The notes: generated from the letters alone by a model not told the origin. A stretch of DNA of 40,791 nucleotides from Collinsella sp. BA40 (GCF_008014645.1 NZ_VOWY01000019.1:1-40791), one strand, 5' to 3'; shown: positions 1-8,836, counted from the first letter of the stretch. Numbers and translations: made by a program.

Positions 1-61
1 GGCCTGCCGCCCATGTCGCGAGTCTACGGCGTAAACAACCTATCGGCACACAACAGCTAGC
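1..61. repeat. Left copy of 61-bp terminal inverted repeat
   Basis: These bases are the exact reverse complement of 40729-40789; the match breaks at base 62. The repeat contains the murJ stop codon at its inner edge. It also holds an imperfect palindrome, GTCTACG-G-CGTAAAC (6 of 7 pairs). It reaches the window edge, so its true length is unknown. The enclosed DNA is housekeeping, so this does not look like a transposon end. A dispersed chromosomal repeat, possibly the place where an assembly stopped, is the simplest reading. Confidence 0.9.
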
Positions 62-1793
62 GCGCGAGGCTCGGGATGAAGCGAGCCAGGATAGCGGTGA
101 GGAACGATGCCTCCGGGATACGGAGCTTCGCCGCGATGCCGAAGGTGACCAAAAGCGCCGGTAGGCCACCCGCGACGGCATAGAGCATCGACTGGAGCAT
201 GCCGCCGGAAAGCGGTCCCACGAACGTCTGGAGCGCCCACAGGATAACGGCGCCCACGAGCGCGCCAAGGCCGCCGAGCGCGCAGGCGCGCAGCCCCGAT
301 ACGACGATCGACCGGAACCCGATGCTTCCGAGTTCGCGCCGAAGGATGAAGAATGTGACCAGATCGATGGACACGAAGAAGAACGTCGAGCTGAAGCCCA
401 CGACGTTGAACCCGTACACCGGCGTGAACACAAGGCAGATGACGATCTGGATGGCGCCCGCGATGCACTCCGCGATAGCGAACAGGTACATCTTACGCAG
501 CGACGAACAGGCCTTCTGCAGATACGTGCACACACCGTAGCCGGGCAGCGAGATGGAAAGCCACACGAGATAGTTGGCAAGCTGGGAAACCGACTCGCCC
601 GTCATGCGCGAGCTGCTGAGCATGCCTGCCAGGCACGGTGCAAACACCATGAGATACATGGCGAAGGGTATGAGCAGGAACAAGATCTTGCCCGACCCGT
701 CGCGGATGCCCTTGACGTACGCCTTCATGTTGCCGCTCGCCACGAACGAGGAGAGCTCGGTAAACATAGCCGTGGTGATGGGGATGGCGAACACCGAATA
801 CGGCAGCATATACCAGATGCGCGCGTAATACGTGATGGATGCGCCGTTGGGGTTCACCGACAGCGAGCAGCTGCTCTGCACCGACGTGGTGGCGAACGAC
901 ACGAGCGTCACGATGAGCGTGGGGATGCCGATGGTAAGCGTTTCGCGGATGCAGGGGTCATGCAGATCGATGCGGAAACGCAGGCGCACGCCATGCCTTC
1001 GCAGCGCGGGTATCTGCACCGCCACCTGCGATAAGACGCCCAGGGGGCTGCCGATGGCCAGCGTGAGGATGGCGATATCCTGCATGCCGCGGTCGACCAG
1101 AAAACCGTAGAGGAAAAACGATGCCGTGGTGATGATGTTGTTGACCACGGGGGCCGCGGTGCTCCAGAAGTAGTCGCGCTCGGCGTTGAGCACGCTCGAG
1201 ATAACCGACGACAGCGCGTAGAGCACGATGGAGATCGCAAAGAACCTGAAGAAGTAGACCGACAGGTCGCGATCGAACTCGGCGCTGGCATTGAAGGACT
1301 GCGTCCAGATGATCTCGCTTGCGAAAATAAAGGAGAGAACGGCCAATCCGGTCATGAGCAGCGTGACGAGCGACAGCAGGTTGGATGCGTACGCGCTCGC
1401 GCCCTCGCGGCCGGCCCGACGTTTCACCGACACGTATACCGGAAGGAACGCCGTGACGAGCATACCGCCCATCACGAGCTCGTACAGGGCGTTCGGCATG
1501 CCGTTGGCAACCGTGAACGCGCTTGCGGTGATGGAAGCGCCCAGGCCGTACGCCTGCGCCCACGTGCGGAAGAATCCCGTGATACGGCTGATGATGACGA
1601 GGCCGCTCATGAGGGCGGCCGACTTGCCAACGGCCTCGGCATCCATGCCATCGTCCTCCGACGCGGCGAGCTCCTCCCGCTCAACCCCCTCCTCGCTATC
1701 GGCAACAGCGATCGCGTTGGGCGAGTCGACGACGGCGTCGGCGAAATGCCTGCCCGCCGGACGCTCGACGCGCTCGGTATCCTGTCGAGCCAT
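57..1793 (-). CDS. murJ: MurJ/MviN lipid II flippase
   Basis: Polytopic membrane protein of 578 residues that flips lipid-linked peptidoglycan precursor (lipid II) across the cytoplasmic membrane. After a hydrophilic, acidic N-terminal extension of about 55 residues the MviN fold starts with a segment reading SGLVIISRITGFFRTWAQ, where the family's conserved early arginines sit. About fourteen hydrophobic segments follow to the C-terminus. The start ATG directly abuts the ybaK stop codon (TAG then ATG) and has GGAGGAG six bases upstream, so ybaK and murJ are one transcription and translation unit. The extension makes it longer than many MurJ proteins (about 510-550). The stop codon lies inside the 61-bp end repeat. 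Confidence 0.92.
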   Translation of the reverse strand: MARQDTERVERPAGRHFADAVVDSPNAIAVADSEEGVEREELAASEDDGMDAEAVGKSAALMSGLVIISRITGFFRTWAQAYGLGASITASAFTVANGMPNALYELVMGGMLVTAFLPVYVSVKRRAGREGASAYASNLLSLVTLLMTGLAVLSFIFASEIIWTQSFNASAEFDRDLSVYFFRFFAISIVLYALSSVISSVLNAERDYFWSTAAPVVNNIITTASFFLYGFLVDRGMQDIAILTLAIGSPLGVLSQVAVQIPALRRHGVRLRFRIDLHDPCIRETLTIGIPTLIVTLVSFATTSVQSSCSLSVNPNGASITYYARIWYMLPYSVFAIPITTAMFTELSSFVASGNMKAYVKGIRDGSGKILFLLIPFAMYLMVFAPCLAGMLSSSRMTGESVSQLANYLVWLSISLPGYGVCTYLQKACSSLRKMYLFAIAECIAGAIQIVICLVFTPVYGFNVVGFSSTFFFVSIDLVTFFILRRELGSIGFRSIVVSGLRACALGGLGALVGAVILWALQTFVGPLSGGMLQSMLYAVAGGLPALLVTFGIAAKLRIPEASFLTAILARFIPSLAR

Positions 1794-2291
1794 CTATTGC
1801 TCCTCCCTGCACAGCGGGGCCACACGAGCACCCGTGAACGAAATCAGATCGAGCGGCGCCAGCTTGAGCTGGATGCCGCGCCTGCCTCCCGAGATGAAGA
1901 TCTCGTCGTACGAACGGCAGCTCTCGTCGATGAGCGTGGGAAAGCGCCGCTTCATCCCCACGGGCGAACAGCCCCCGCGCATGTATCCCGTCGTGGGGAC
2001 CAAGTCCTTCACATGCAGCATCGTCAACGATTTGACACCGGCTTCGCGCGCGGCGGCCTTGAGGTCGAGCTCGCGTGCGACGGGGATGCAGCATACGACG
2101 TGCTCCCCCGTCGCCGAAACCGTGACGAGGGTCTTGAAGCCCTGACCCGGGTCTTCGCCCAGCTGCTCGGAAACGTGAATGCCCGAGAGATCGTTTTCAT
2201 CCACCTCGTAGGTGAGAACGGAAAACGCGATGCCGGCTCGTTCGAGCTCGCGCATCGCATTCGTCTTTGCAATCTTTGCTTTTCCCGCCAT
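1794..2291 (-). CDS. ybaK: YbaK-type Cys-tRNA(Pro) deacylase
   Basis: Protein of 165 residues of the YbaK/EbsC family, which hydrolyses cysteine mischarged on tRNA(Pro) and so protects translation fidelity. The whole length fits the family: an N-terminal segment with YEVDENDLSGIHVSEQLG, then GFKTLVT, the conserved lysine segment, and the C-terminal GCSPVGMKRRFPTLID signature. GGAAAG lies eight bases before the ATG. It is the first gene of a two-gene operon with murJ. The preceding gene ends in a strong terminator, so ybaK must have its own promoter in the roughly 50-base gap; I could not identify it convincingly. Confidence 0.9.
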   Translation of the reverse strand: MAGKAKIAKTNAMRELERAGIAFSVLTYEVDENDLSGIHVSEQLGEDPGQGFKTLVTVSATGEHVVCCIPVARELDLKAAAREAGVKSLTMLHVKDLVPTTGYMRGGCSPVGMKRRFPTLIDESCRSYDEIFISGGRRGIQLKLAPLDLISFTGARVAPLCREEQ

Positions 2292-2344
2292 GCAACCAGC
2301 TTTCCGCGGTATCGGTGCGGTGACCGCGCACCGCGGCCATCAAT

Positions 2345-2382
2345 GAATAAAAAACCGGCGGCGACTTGCACGCCGCCGCCGG
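2345..2382 (-). terminator. Rho-independent terminator of the NlpC/P60 gene
   Basis: On the minus strand a GC stem (CCGGCGGCG paired with CGCCGCCGG, 2374-2382 with 2355-2363) is followed directly by a run of six T and ATT. It lies about 15 bases after the stop codon of the P60 gene and isolates ybaK-murJ from it. Confidence 0.9.
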
Positions 2383-2397
2383 TGAACAACCTAAGGG

Positions 2398-3696
2398 CTA
2401 GACGATGGGGCCGCCGCCCATGAAGCCACCGATGAAATCGAGCGTGCGCACGCCCACACCGGCACCGGGGATCGAATCGATCATCTGGCCGTTGCCGATA
2501 TAGATGCCCACGTGGCCGGGACGCCTGCCGGCGTGCTTGAAGAACACCAGGTCGCCATAGGCGAGCTTGCTGCGATCGGTGGTAAGACGCGAGCCCACCG
2601 AGTAGTAAAGGCTCTCGGGGCTGTTGCTGTTGGAGCCAAGGCCGAGCGCGTAGTCGATAACGCCCGAGCACGTGAACCAGGAGCTGTTGGGGTCACCGGT
2701 CCAGCGGTAGCCCGAATAGGAATAACCCGAGCCGATGATGCCCCACGCGCGGTTGACCATGGTCTGCGCGGCGCCGGAGGTGGTGTGGTTGCCACCGCCC
2801 GTGGTACCGCCGCCCGAGCCGCCGCCCTGGTTGCCGCCGCCCGATCCAGTCGAGCCGCCGCCCGTGGCACCGCCGCCCGATCCGGTCGATCCGCCACCCG
2901 ATCCAGTAGATCCGCTTCCGCCAGTCGTACCGCCGCCCTGGCTGGTCGAGCCGCCGGAGCCGTTCGAGCCGCCCTGCTGCGGACGCTGCTGCGCCTGCTG
3001 CTGGGCTTCGAGCTCGGCCTTCTTGCGAGCCTCCTCCGCCTCCTGGCGGGCCTTCTCGCGCGCGGCCTCCTGCTCCTCCTTGATCTTGGCCTTGACCTCG
3101 TCGGAGAGCTGGTTGTAATAGGCCTGCGCGTCGGATGCCGCGGCAGCGGCAGCGTTGGCCTTGACCTTCTGGTCGGAGACGAGCTTCTCCTGCTTGACCT
3201 TATCGGCCTCGAGCGAGGCCTTCTTGGCGGCAAGCGACTCCTGGAGTTCCTTGGACTGGGCGATCACGCCCTGCTGATGCTCCGCCGCTTTATCGGCATA
3301 GCGCATGCTCGAAACCAGGCTATCGAAGCTATCGGCGTTGAACAGCAGGTTGAAAAGACTCAGGGATCCGCCCTTGTATTGATTGGTGGCAAGGATGCCG
3401 AGCTCCTTCTGAAGGAGTGCGAGCTGCGCCTGCTCCTCCTTGATTTCGGCCTCGGTCTGGACGATGCTGTCCTCGGTGGCCTGAAGGGCGGACTGAACGC
3501 TCTGCAGGTCGTAACCGGCCTGCTCGGCTTGGGAATACAGCCTGTTGAGCTGTTCCGACGCGGCGTCGAGCTGCTGCTGGAGCTCGGCGGACGTGACGCC
3601 GTATGCATTCATGGGCACGCCGGCAAGGCCGAGGCCCAGTACTAAGGCGAAGGTGGCTGTCGGAATGGCAACGTGGCTGCGTTTGAAGTGTGCCAT
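2398..3696 (-). CDS. Secreted coiled-coil NlpC/P60 peptidoglycan hydrolase
   Basis: Exported cell-wall hydrolase, about 432 residues. An N-terminal signal peptide (hydrophobic ATFALVLGLGLAGV, ending near NAYG) is followed by a long coiled coil of PcsB type (residues about 35-230, rich in Q, A, E, K). Next is a Gly/Ser/Thr-rich linker of about 70 residues, and then a C-terminal NlpC/P60 domain. The catalytic cysteine is in WFTCSGVIDYALG (C343) and the histidine in RPGHVGIYIGNG (H395). The family cleaves D-Glu-diaminopimelate-type peptide bonds and often acts in daughter-cell separation. The start at 3696 is preferred: AGGAG lies about 12 bases upstream, whereas it abuts the other ATG at 3708. 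A terminator follows. Confidence 0.88.
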   Translation of the reverse strand: MAHFKRSHVAIPTATFALVLGLGLAGVPMNAYGVTSAELQQQLDAASEQLNRLYSQAEQAGYDLQSVQSALQATEDSIVQTEAEIKEEQAQLALLQKELGILATNQYKGGSLSLFNLLFNADSFDSLVSSMRYADKAAEHQQGVIAQSKELQESLAAKKASLEADKVKQEKLVSDQKVKANAAAAAASDAQAYYNQLSDEVKAKIKEEQEAAREKARQEAEEARKKAELEAQQQAQQRPQQGGSNGSGGSTSQGGGTTGGSGSTGSGGGSTGSGGGATGGGSTGSGGGNQGGGSGGGTTGGGNHTTSGAAQTMVNRAWGIIGSGYSYSGYRWTGDPNSSWFTCSGVIDYALGLGSNSNSPESLYYSVGSRLTTDRSKLAYGDLVFFKHAGRRPGHVGIYIGNGQMIDSIPGAGVGVRTLDFIGGFMGGGPIV

Positions 3697-3790
3697 TGGT
3701 ACAAACATCTCCTAACGTAAGCGCCTCGCACGCACCGTGGCACGCGAGACACGTCTGGCTCGCGCATGGGCGAGCTATGGACGTCGCTAT

Positions 3791-3796
3791 ATTCTA
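3791..3796 (-). promoter_or_regulatory. Candidate -10 box for the NlpC/P60 gene
   Basis: The minus strand reads TAGAAT about 95 bases before the start codon. No good -35 box is seen, so this is a weak call. Confidence 0.3.
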
Positions 3797-3894
3797 GCAG
3801 CATGCCGCGCCACGACCACGGCTTCCATCCCCCCTCCACACGCCCCGAGCGCGGCCAGCCGCCGAACACCGGTGGGCCATCCGCCGACCCGATG

Positions 3895-3922
3895 TTTGCG
3901 ATGCACCCCATTCGGGCATAAT
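3895..3922 (+). promoter_or_regulatory. Candidate promoter of the SDR gene
   Basis: TTTGCG (3895-3900) and CATAAT (3917-3922) with a 16-base spacer stand 50 bases before the start codon. Confidence 0.45.
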
Positions 3923-3971
3923 GCGACCAGTTTCTCGGGGCACGCGCCCCGCATCATGGAAAGGAGCACGT

Positions 3972-4721
3972 ATGCTACTCGAAGGTAAGAAGGCCGTCAT
4001 CACCGGAGGCACCCGCGGCATCGGCTTTGCCATCGCCGAGCGCTTCATCGAGGAGGGTGCCGCCGTCACGGTGTTCGGCTCCCGCCAGCAGACCGCCGAC
4101 GACGCCGTAGCCAAGATGCTCGAGCTGCACCCCGACGCCAAGATCTGGGGCCGCACCTGCGACCTCACCTCGCTCGAAGCGGTTACCGAGGCTTTCGCCG
4201 CCGCTGCCGAAGATATGGGCGGCCTCGATACCGTCGTGAACAACGCCGGCATCTCCCAGTCCACGCCGCTGCTCGATTACACGGCGGATGAATGGCAGAA
4301 GGTCATGGACCTCAACGTGACCGCCGTCTTCAACGGCTGCCGCGCAGGCGCCCAGATCATGATCGAAGCCGGCCATGGCGGCACCATCACCACCACGAGC
4401 TCGATGGTCTCCAAGTACGGCCAGCCCTCCGGCTGCGGCTACCCCACGTCCAAGTACGCCGTGAACGGCCTGACCCAGTGCCTCTCTCGCGAGCTCGCCC
4501 CCAAGGGGATCCGCGTAAACGCCGTCGCCCCGGGCATTACCAAGACCGACATGGTAGCCGCCCTGCCCGAGAAGATGATCGCACCGCTCATCGCCACCAT
4601 CCCGCTGGGTCGCATCGGCGAACCCGAAGACGTTGCAAACGCCTTCGTCTACCTCGCGAGCGACATGGCGTCCTACGTTACCGGCGCGGTCATTCCCGTC
4701 GATGGCGCCGCCCGCTCCTAA
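3972..4721 (+). CDS. Short-chain dehydrogenase/reductase, BaiA/FabG-like
   Basis: NAD(P)-dependent oxidoreductase of the classical SDR family, 249 residues. The Rossmann glycine motif is GGTRGIG (12-18), NNAG is at 90-93, and the catalytic S143/S144-Y157-K161 set appears in SSMVSKYG and GYPTSK. From memory, the spacing and phrases such as ITGGTRGIGFA, DLTS, NVTAVFNG and GYPTSK resemble BaiA, the 3-alpha-hydroxy bile acid dehydrogenase, at least as much as FabG. The cofactor loop reads FGSR, where BaiA has an acidic residue after FG; this suggests NADP(H). The start was set at the ATG with AAAGGAG seven bases upstream. It is a single gene, closed by a strong hairpin. The substrate cannot be told from sequence. 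Confidence 0.85.
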   Translation: MLLEGKKAVITGGTRGIGFAIAERFIEEGAAVTVFGSRQQTADDAVAKMLELHPDAKIWGRTCDLTSLEAVTEAFAAAAEDMGGLDTVVNNAGISQSTPLLDYTADEWQKVMDLNVTAVFNGCRAGAQIMIEAGHGGTITTTSSMVSKYGQPSGCGYPTSKYAVNGLTQCLSRELAPKGIRVNAVAPGITKTDMVAALPEKMIAPLIATIPLGRIGEPEDVANAFVYLASDMASYVTGAVIPVDGAARS

Positions 4722-4802
4722 TCGCTCGCAGCCCTGCCGTGCGGCGCCCGTAGACCAGGGGCGCCACGCATGCTCGGCCGACCAACAGATTCGGTCTTCA
4801 CA

Positions 4803-4836
4803 ATGAAGGGACGAGGTATGCGCCTCGTCCCTTCAT
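4803..4836. terminator. Hairpin terminator between the convergent SDR gene and uvrA
   Basis: A perfect 14-bp stem (4803-4816 with 4823-4836) has a six-base loop. It lies 80 bases after the SDR stop and 12 bases beyond the uvrA stop, so it can serve both strands. The T-run is short on both sides. Confidence 0.75.
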
Positions 4837-4848
4837 GTTTGCATCTCA

Positions 4849-7725
4849 TTATGCCTGACCAGCGCTTTGGCGCGCGCGGTCCCGCTCGAGAAGAGGCGCC
4901 AAGAAGCGACCCGTATAGCTCTCGGGGCACGCGGCGACCTCCTCGGGCGTTCCGCTCACCACAACGGTGCCGCCGCCGCTTCCGCCCTCGGGGCCCATAT
5001 CGATCAGGCGATCGGCTACCTTGATGACATCGAGGTTATGCTCGATGACCAGCACGGTGTTGCCCGCATCGACCAGGCGCTGCAGCACATCGAGCAGCTG
5101 GCGAACATCCTCGAAATGCAGGCCGGTCGTGGGCTCGTCCAAGATGTAGAACGTTTTGCCCGTCTGCCTGCGGTGCAGCTCCTTGGCGAGTTTCACACGC
5201 TGCGCCTCGCCACCGGAAAGCGTGGTGGCGGGCTGCCCCAGGCGCACATAGCCCAAGCCCACGTCGTAGAGCGTCTGCAGCTTGCGCTTGATCTGCGGGA
5301 TGCTACCGAAAAAGGCCAACGCCTCCGTAACGCTCATATCAAGTACATCGGATATGCTCTTGCCGCGATACGTGACCTCGAGGGTCTCGCGGTTGTATCG
5401 CTTGCCCCCGCACACTTCGCACGGAACGTAGATATCAGGAAGGAAGTGCATCTCGATCTTGATCTGCCCGTCTCCCTTGCACGCCTCGCATCGACCGCCG
5501 GGGACGTTGAAGGAGAAGCGCCCCGGTGCATAGCCGCGCGCCTTCGACTCGGGCACGCTTGCAAACAGCGCGCGCAGATCATCCCACAGCCCGATATAGG
5601 TAGCCGGATTGGAACGCGGAGTACGCCCGATAGGCGACTGGTCGATATCGATGACCTTGTCGATCTCCTCGACGCCTTCCAGCTTCCTATACGGCCCCAC
5701 CACGCGCGTCGAATGATGGATGGCGTTGGTGAGCGCGGGAGCGATGGTATCGGTGACCAGGGAGCTCTTGCCTGATCCAGAGACACCCGTAACCACGGTG
5801 AGCGTTCCGAACTCGATCTTCGCCGAAACGTTCTTAAGGTTGTTGGCACGGGCGCCCGTGATCTTCAGCGCGCCGCGTCCCGGTTTGCGACGCGTCTCCG
5901 GCACGCGAATCATCCGACGGCCCGTAAGGTAGGCGCCGGTGAGAGAATCCTCGGAAGCCATGATCTCCTGCGGCGTGCCCGCGCACACCACCTCGCCGCC
6001 ATGTTCGCCGGCGCCCGGACCCATATCGATCACGTAATCGGCCGCGCGGATCGTGTCCTCGTCGTGCTCGACGACGATAACGGTGTTGCCGATATCGCGT
6101 AGACGCTCAAGCGTTCCGATAAGGCGCTCGTTATCGCGCTGGTGCAAGCCGATCGAAGGCTCGTCCAGGATGTAGAGAACGCCCATGAGGCCGGCGCCGA
6201 TCTGCGTGGCCAGGCGGATGCGCTGCGCCTCGCCACCCGACAGCGTCGCCGAGGCGCGATCGAGCGTGAGGTAATCGAGGCCGACGTCGACGAGGAAGCG
6301 CAGGCGCTCGAGAATCTCCTTGACGATGCGACCTCCGATGAACTCCTGGCGCTCGGTAAGCTCGAGCCCCTCGAAAAAGCCGAGCGACTCACGGCACGAC
6401 ATGCGGCAGACATCGTAGATGGATGCGCCGCCCACGGTGACCGCGAGCATCTCGGGGCGCAGGCGCGCGCCGTGGCACGCAGCGCAGGGCTCTTCTCGGA
6501 TATAGCGTTCCAGGCGCGCCTTGGTCTTCTCGTTCGTCGTCTCGATATAGCGCTCGTAGAGAATGTTGCGCACGCCGGAATACTTCGTATCCCAGCAGGT
6601 ATCGCGACCGTCCTGCGTGCGGTAGTTGACGCGCATCTTCTTATCGCCCAAGCCGTCAAGGAAGATGCGCCGAACGCGCGCGGGCAGATCCCTCCACGGC
6701 GTGGCGGCGTCGACGCCCAGGTACTCGCAGAGCGCGCGGAAGATCTGCGGATAATAATTCGACTTTCCAAAGAAGCTCCCGAACACGCCCTCCTCGATGG
6801 AGAGGGATGGGTCCTCGATCAGGGCCTCGGCATCCACGACCTTCTTGAACCCCAGGCCATCGCACTCCGGGCACGCTCCATACGGGGCGTTGAAAGAGAA
6901 ATCACGGGGTTGCAGGTCATCGATGGAATGGCCGTGCTCGGGGCATGCGAGCGCCAGGGAATACGTGTAGACCTCGCCTTCGGTGCCTTCGGGCGCATCG
7001 CGATCGGGCAGCAGGTAGACGCTTACGTTTCCATGGGCCAGGCGCGTCGCCTGCTCGACGGCCTCGGCGACGCGCCCCAGGCCGCTCTCGCGGATGACGA
7101 TGCGGTCGACCACCACCTCGATGGTGTGCTTGAACTTCTTATCCAGCTCGATATCGTCGTCCAGCGAGCGAACGTCGCCATCGACGCGCACGCGGGAAAA
7201 GCCCTCGGCGCGCAGGTCCTCGAACAGCTTGGCGAACTCCCCCTTGCGGCCCACCACGACGGGGGCCAGCACGTAGGCGCGCCGCCCCGACCCGACCTCG
7301 AGAATCTTATCGGCCACCTGATCGGTTGTCTGGCGCTCGATCACGCGCCCGCACTCCGGGCAATGCGGCGTGCCGATGCGCGCGAATAGCAGACGCAGGT
7401 AATCGTAGATCTCGGTAACGGTGCCCACGGTCGAGCGCGGATTCTTCGACGTCGTCTTCTGATCGATGGAGACAGCCGGTGACAGGCCGTCGATGGAGTC
7501 GAGGTCGGGCTTATCCATCTGCCCGAGGAACTGCCGAGCGTAGCTGGACAGGCTCTCGACGTATCTGCGCTGGCCCTCGGCGTAGATGGTATCGAAGGCG
7601 AGGCTCGACTTGCCCGAACCGGATAAGCCGGTGATCACGACGAGCTCGTCGCGGGGTATCTCGACATCGATATCGTGCAGATTATGCTCGCGTGCGCCGC
7701 GGATGCTGATGGAAGCGTCTGACAT
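4849..7725 (-). CDS. uvrA: Excinuclease ABC subunit A
   Basis: Damage-recognition ATPase of nucleotide excision repair, 958 residues, the usual length. It has two ABC cassettes with Walker A motifs GLSGSGKSS and GVSGSGKSS, two ABC signatures (ATLSGGEAQRIRLA and TTLSGGEAQRVKLA), Walker B motifs ending ILDEPSIGLH and ILDEPTTGLH, and zinc-binding cysteine pairs (CPECGRVIE; CEACKGDG with CEVCGG). It partners with UvrB, encoded 6 kb away. The start at 7725 has AAGGAG nine bases upstream; a longer upstream reading frame is less likely. A LexA-like box lies about 70 bases before the start, which fits SOS induction of uvrA known in many bacteria. Confidence 0.98.
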   Translation of the reverse strand: MSDASISIRGAREHNLHDIDVEIPRDELVVITGLSGSGKSSLAFDTIYAEGQRRYVESLSSYARQFLGQMDKPDLDSIDGLSPAVSIDQKTTSKNPRSTVGTVTEIYDYLRLLFARIGTPHCPECGRVIERQTTDQVADKILEVGSGRRAYVLAPVVVGRKGEFAKLFEDLRAEGFSRVRVDGDVRSLDDDIELDKKFKHTIEVVVDRIVIRESGLGRVAEAVEQATRLAHGNVSVYLLPDRDAPEGTEGEVYTYSLALACPEHGHSIDDLQPRDFSFNAPYGACPECDGLGFKKVVDAEALIEDPSLSIEEGVFGSFFGKSNYYPQIFRALCEYLGVDAATPWRDLPARVRRIFLDGLGDKKMRVNYRTQDGRDTCWDTKYSGVRNILYERYIETTNEKTKARLERYIREEPCAACHGARLRPEMLAVTVGGASIYDVCRMSCRESLGFFEGLELTERQEFIGGRIVKEILERLRFLVDVGLDYLTLDRASATLSGGEAQRIRLATQIGAGLMGVLYILDEPSIGLHQRDNERLIGTLERLRDIGNTVIVVEHDEDTIRAADYVIDMGPGAGEHGGEVVCAGTPQEIMASEDSLTGAYLTGRRMIRVPETRRKPGRGALKITGARANNLKNVSAKIEFGTLTVVTGVSGSGKSSLVTDTIAPALTNAIHHSTRVVGPYRKLEGVEEIDKVIDIDQSPIGRTPRSNPATYIGLWDDLRALFASVPESKARGYAPGRFSFNVPGGRCEACKGDGQIKIEMHFLPDIYVPCEVCGGKRYNRETLEVTYRGKSISDVLDMSVTEALAFFGSIPQIKRKLQTLYDVGLGYVRLGQPATTLSGGEAQRVKLAKELHRRQTGKTFYILDEPTTGLHFEDVRQLLDVLQRLVDAGNTVLVIEHNLDVIKVADRLIDMGPEGGSGGGTVVVSGTPEEVAACPESYTGRFLAPLLERDRARQSAGQA

Positions 7726-7763
7726 GGGCGTGCTCCTTGAACAAATGAGGTTTTCGACCTCCC

Positions 7764-7769
7764 ATACTA
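7764..7769 (-). promoter_or_regulatory. Candidate -10 box of uvrA
   Basis: The minus strand reads TAGTAT 38 bases before the uvrA start. The SOS-like box lies just upstream of the expected -35 position. Confidence 0.4.
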
Positions 7770-7792
7770 TCGCAAGCATGGCGCGGAATCAC

Positions 7793-7804
7793 GAACGTTT
7801 GTAC
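7793..7804 (-). promoter_or_regulatory. LexA/SOS-like box upstream of uvrA
   Basis: The plus-strand reading is GAACGTTTGTAC inside CGAACGTTTGTACG. This differs from the Gram-positive SOS core GAAC-N4-GTTC by one base. It shares the GTAC half-site with the uvrB box in this window. Confidence 0.55.
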
Positions 7805-7854
7805 GTATCATATGCTCACCATGAACGAGCGCGGGCGCCGCGTTGCTCGGGGGG

Positions 7855-7860
7855 TACAAT
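7855..7860 (+). promoter_or_regulatory. Candidate -10 box of the mrp operon
   Basis: TACAAT preceded by a G-run (GGGGTACAAT), 41 bases before the mrp start. The same GGGGTACAAT string precedes elp3. No clear -35 box is present in either case. Confidence 0.5.
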
Positions 7861-7901
7861 GAACGGCGTACGAAATCGAAGACAGTCGAAAGGGGTCTTC
7901 C

Positions 7902-8834
7902 ATGGGATGCGAACACGCACAGGCCGCAGGAGGCCAAACCGCCCCGCAGCAGTTCGAGGAAAACAACCTATCCGAGGTCAAGCACGTCATCGCGGTGCTC
8001 TCCGGCAAAGGCGGCGTAGGCAAGTCGCTCGTCACCGGCGCGCTGGCCGTCGAGCTTTCCCGAGCCGGCAACAAGGTCGGCATCCTCGACGCCGACATCA
8101 CCGGCCCCTCCATCCCCAAGATGCTCGGCATGAGCGGTCGCCGCGCCCACGGCATCGGCAACCTCCTGCTGCCCGAGATCTCCACCCACGGCATCAAGGT
8201 CATGTCGAGCAACCTGCTGCTCGCCAACGAAACCGACCCCGTTCTGTGGCGCGGACCGGTCATCGCGGGCGCTATCCGCCAGTTCTGGAGCGAGACCTCC
8301 TGGGGACCGCTCGATTACCTGCTCGTTGACATGCCCCCGGGCACGGGCGATGTCGCGCTCACCGTCTTCCAGTCGCTTCCGGTCGACGGCATCGTCGTCG
8401 TCACCAGCCCGCAGGACCTCGTGAGCATGATCGTCGCCAAGGCCGTCAACATGGCCGACAAGATGAACGTCCCCGTCCTGGGCGTCGTCGAGAACATGAG
8501 CTATGTGGAATGCCCCGATTGCGGCAAGAAGATCGAGGTCTTCGGCCAAAGCCATCTGGACGAGGTCGCCGCGCAGTACGGCGTCGACGTGCTCGGCCGC
8601 CTGCCCATCAACCCCGCCTTCGCCGCGATGTGCGATGCGGGAACGATCGAAGAGAACCTTCCCGCCGGCATGCTGCCCGCAGCACTCGAGGCCATCCGCG
8701 TGACGGCGGAGCTCGCCGACGCCAAGGCCGCCCTCGCCCAGGATGCGAACGCCTGCGACTGCGGCTGCGACCACGCGTGCGATCGCGACGAATGCGACTG
8801 CGCCGAGCACTGCGAGTCGGCCGGTTCCAACTAG
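7902..8834 (+). CDS. Mrp/NBP35-type iron-sulfur cluster carrier ATPase with Cys-rich tail
   Basis: P-loop ATPase of 310 residues of the Mrp/NBP35 family, which carries and hands over [4Fe-4S] clusters to apoproteins. The deviant Walker A is SGKGGVGKS (34-42), with DADITGPSIPKMLG and DMPPGTGD as the other family signatures. A CPDC pair near residue 205 is the expected cluster-binding site. The protein ends in an unusual tail holding seven cysteines within about 20 residues (CDCGCD, HAC, ECDC, EHC), and it starts with MGCEH. The tail could bind metal; its role is unknown. RBS-like AAAGGGG lies six bases before the ATG. It leads a three-gene operon with two flavoprotein genes; the next gene starts two bases after the stop. 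Confidence 0.92.
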   Translation: MGCEHAQAAGGQTAPQQFEENNLSEVKHVIAVLSGKGGVGKSLVTGALAVELSRAGNKVGILDADITGPSIPKMLGMSGRRAHGIGNLLLPEISTHGIKVMSSNLLLANETDPVLWRGPVIAGAIRQFWSETSWGPLDYLLVDMPPGTGDVALTVFQSLPVDGIVVVTSPQDLVSMIVAKAVNMADKMNVPVLGVVENMSYVECPDCGKKIEVFGQSHLDEVAAQYGVDVLGRLPINPAFAAMCDAGTIEENLPAGMLPAALEAIRVTAELADAKAALAQDANACDCGCDHACDRDECDCAEHCESAGSN

Positions 8835-8836
8835 CC

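Noticed and set aside
2780-2990. Short repeated units resembling a CRISPR or tandem repeat array
   Set aside because: The repeats encode the Gly/Ser/Thr-rich linker of the NlpC/P60 protein, in frame, with no regular repeat-spacer pattern.
2512-3645. Long leucine/arginine/alanine-rich reading frames opposite to known genes, here and opposite uvrA, uvrB and the DUF3516 helicase
   Set aside because: They mirror real genes in GC-rich DNA, have biased low-complexity composition and no ribosome binding sites or families.
7861-7872. Another SOS-like box (GAACGGCGTACG) near mrp
   Set aside because: Half-site spacing is wrong and the second half does not match GTTC or GTAC.
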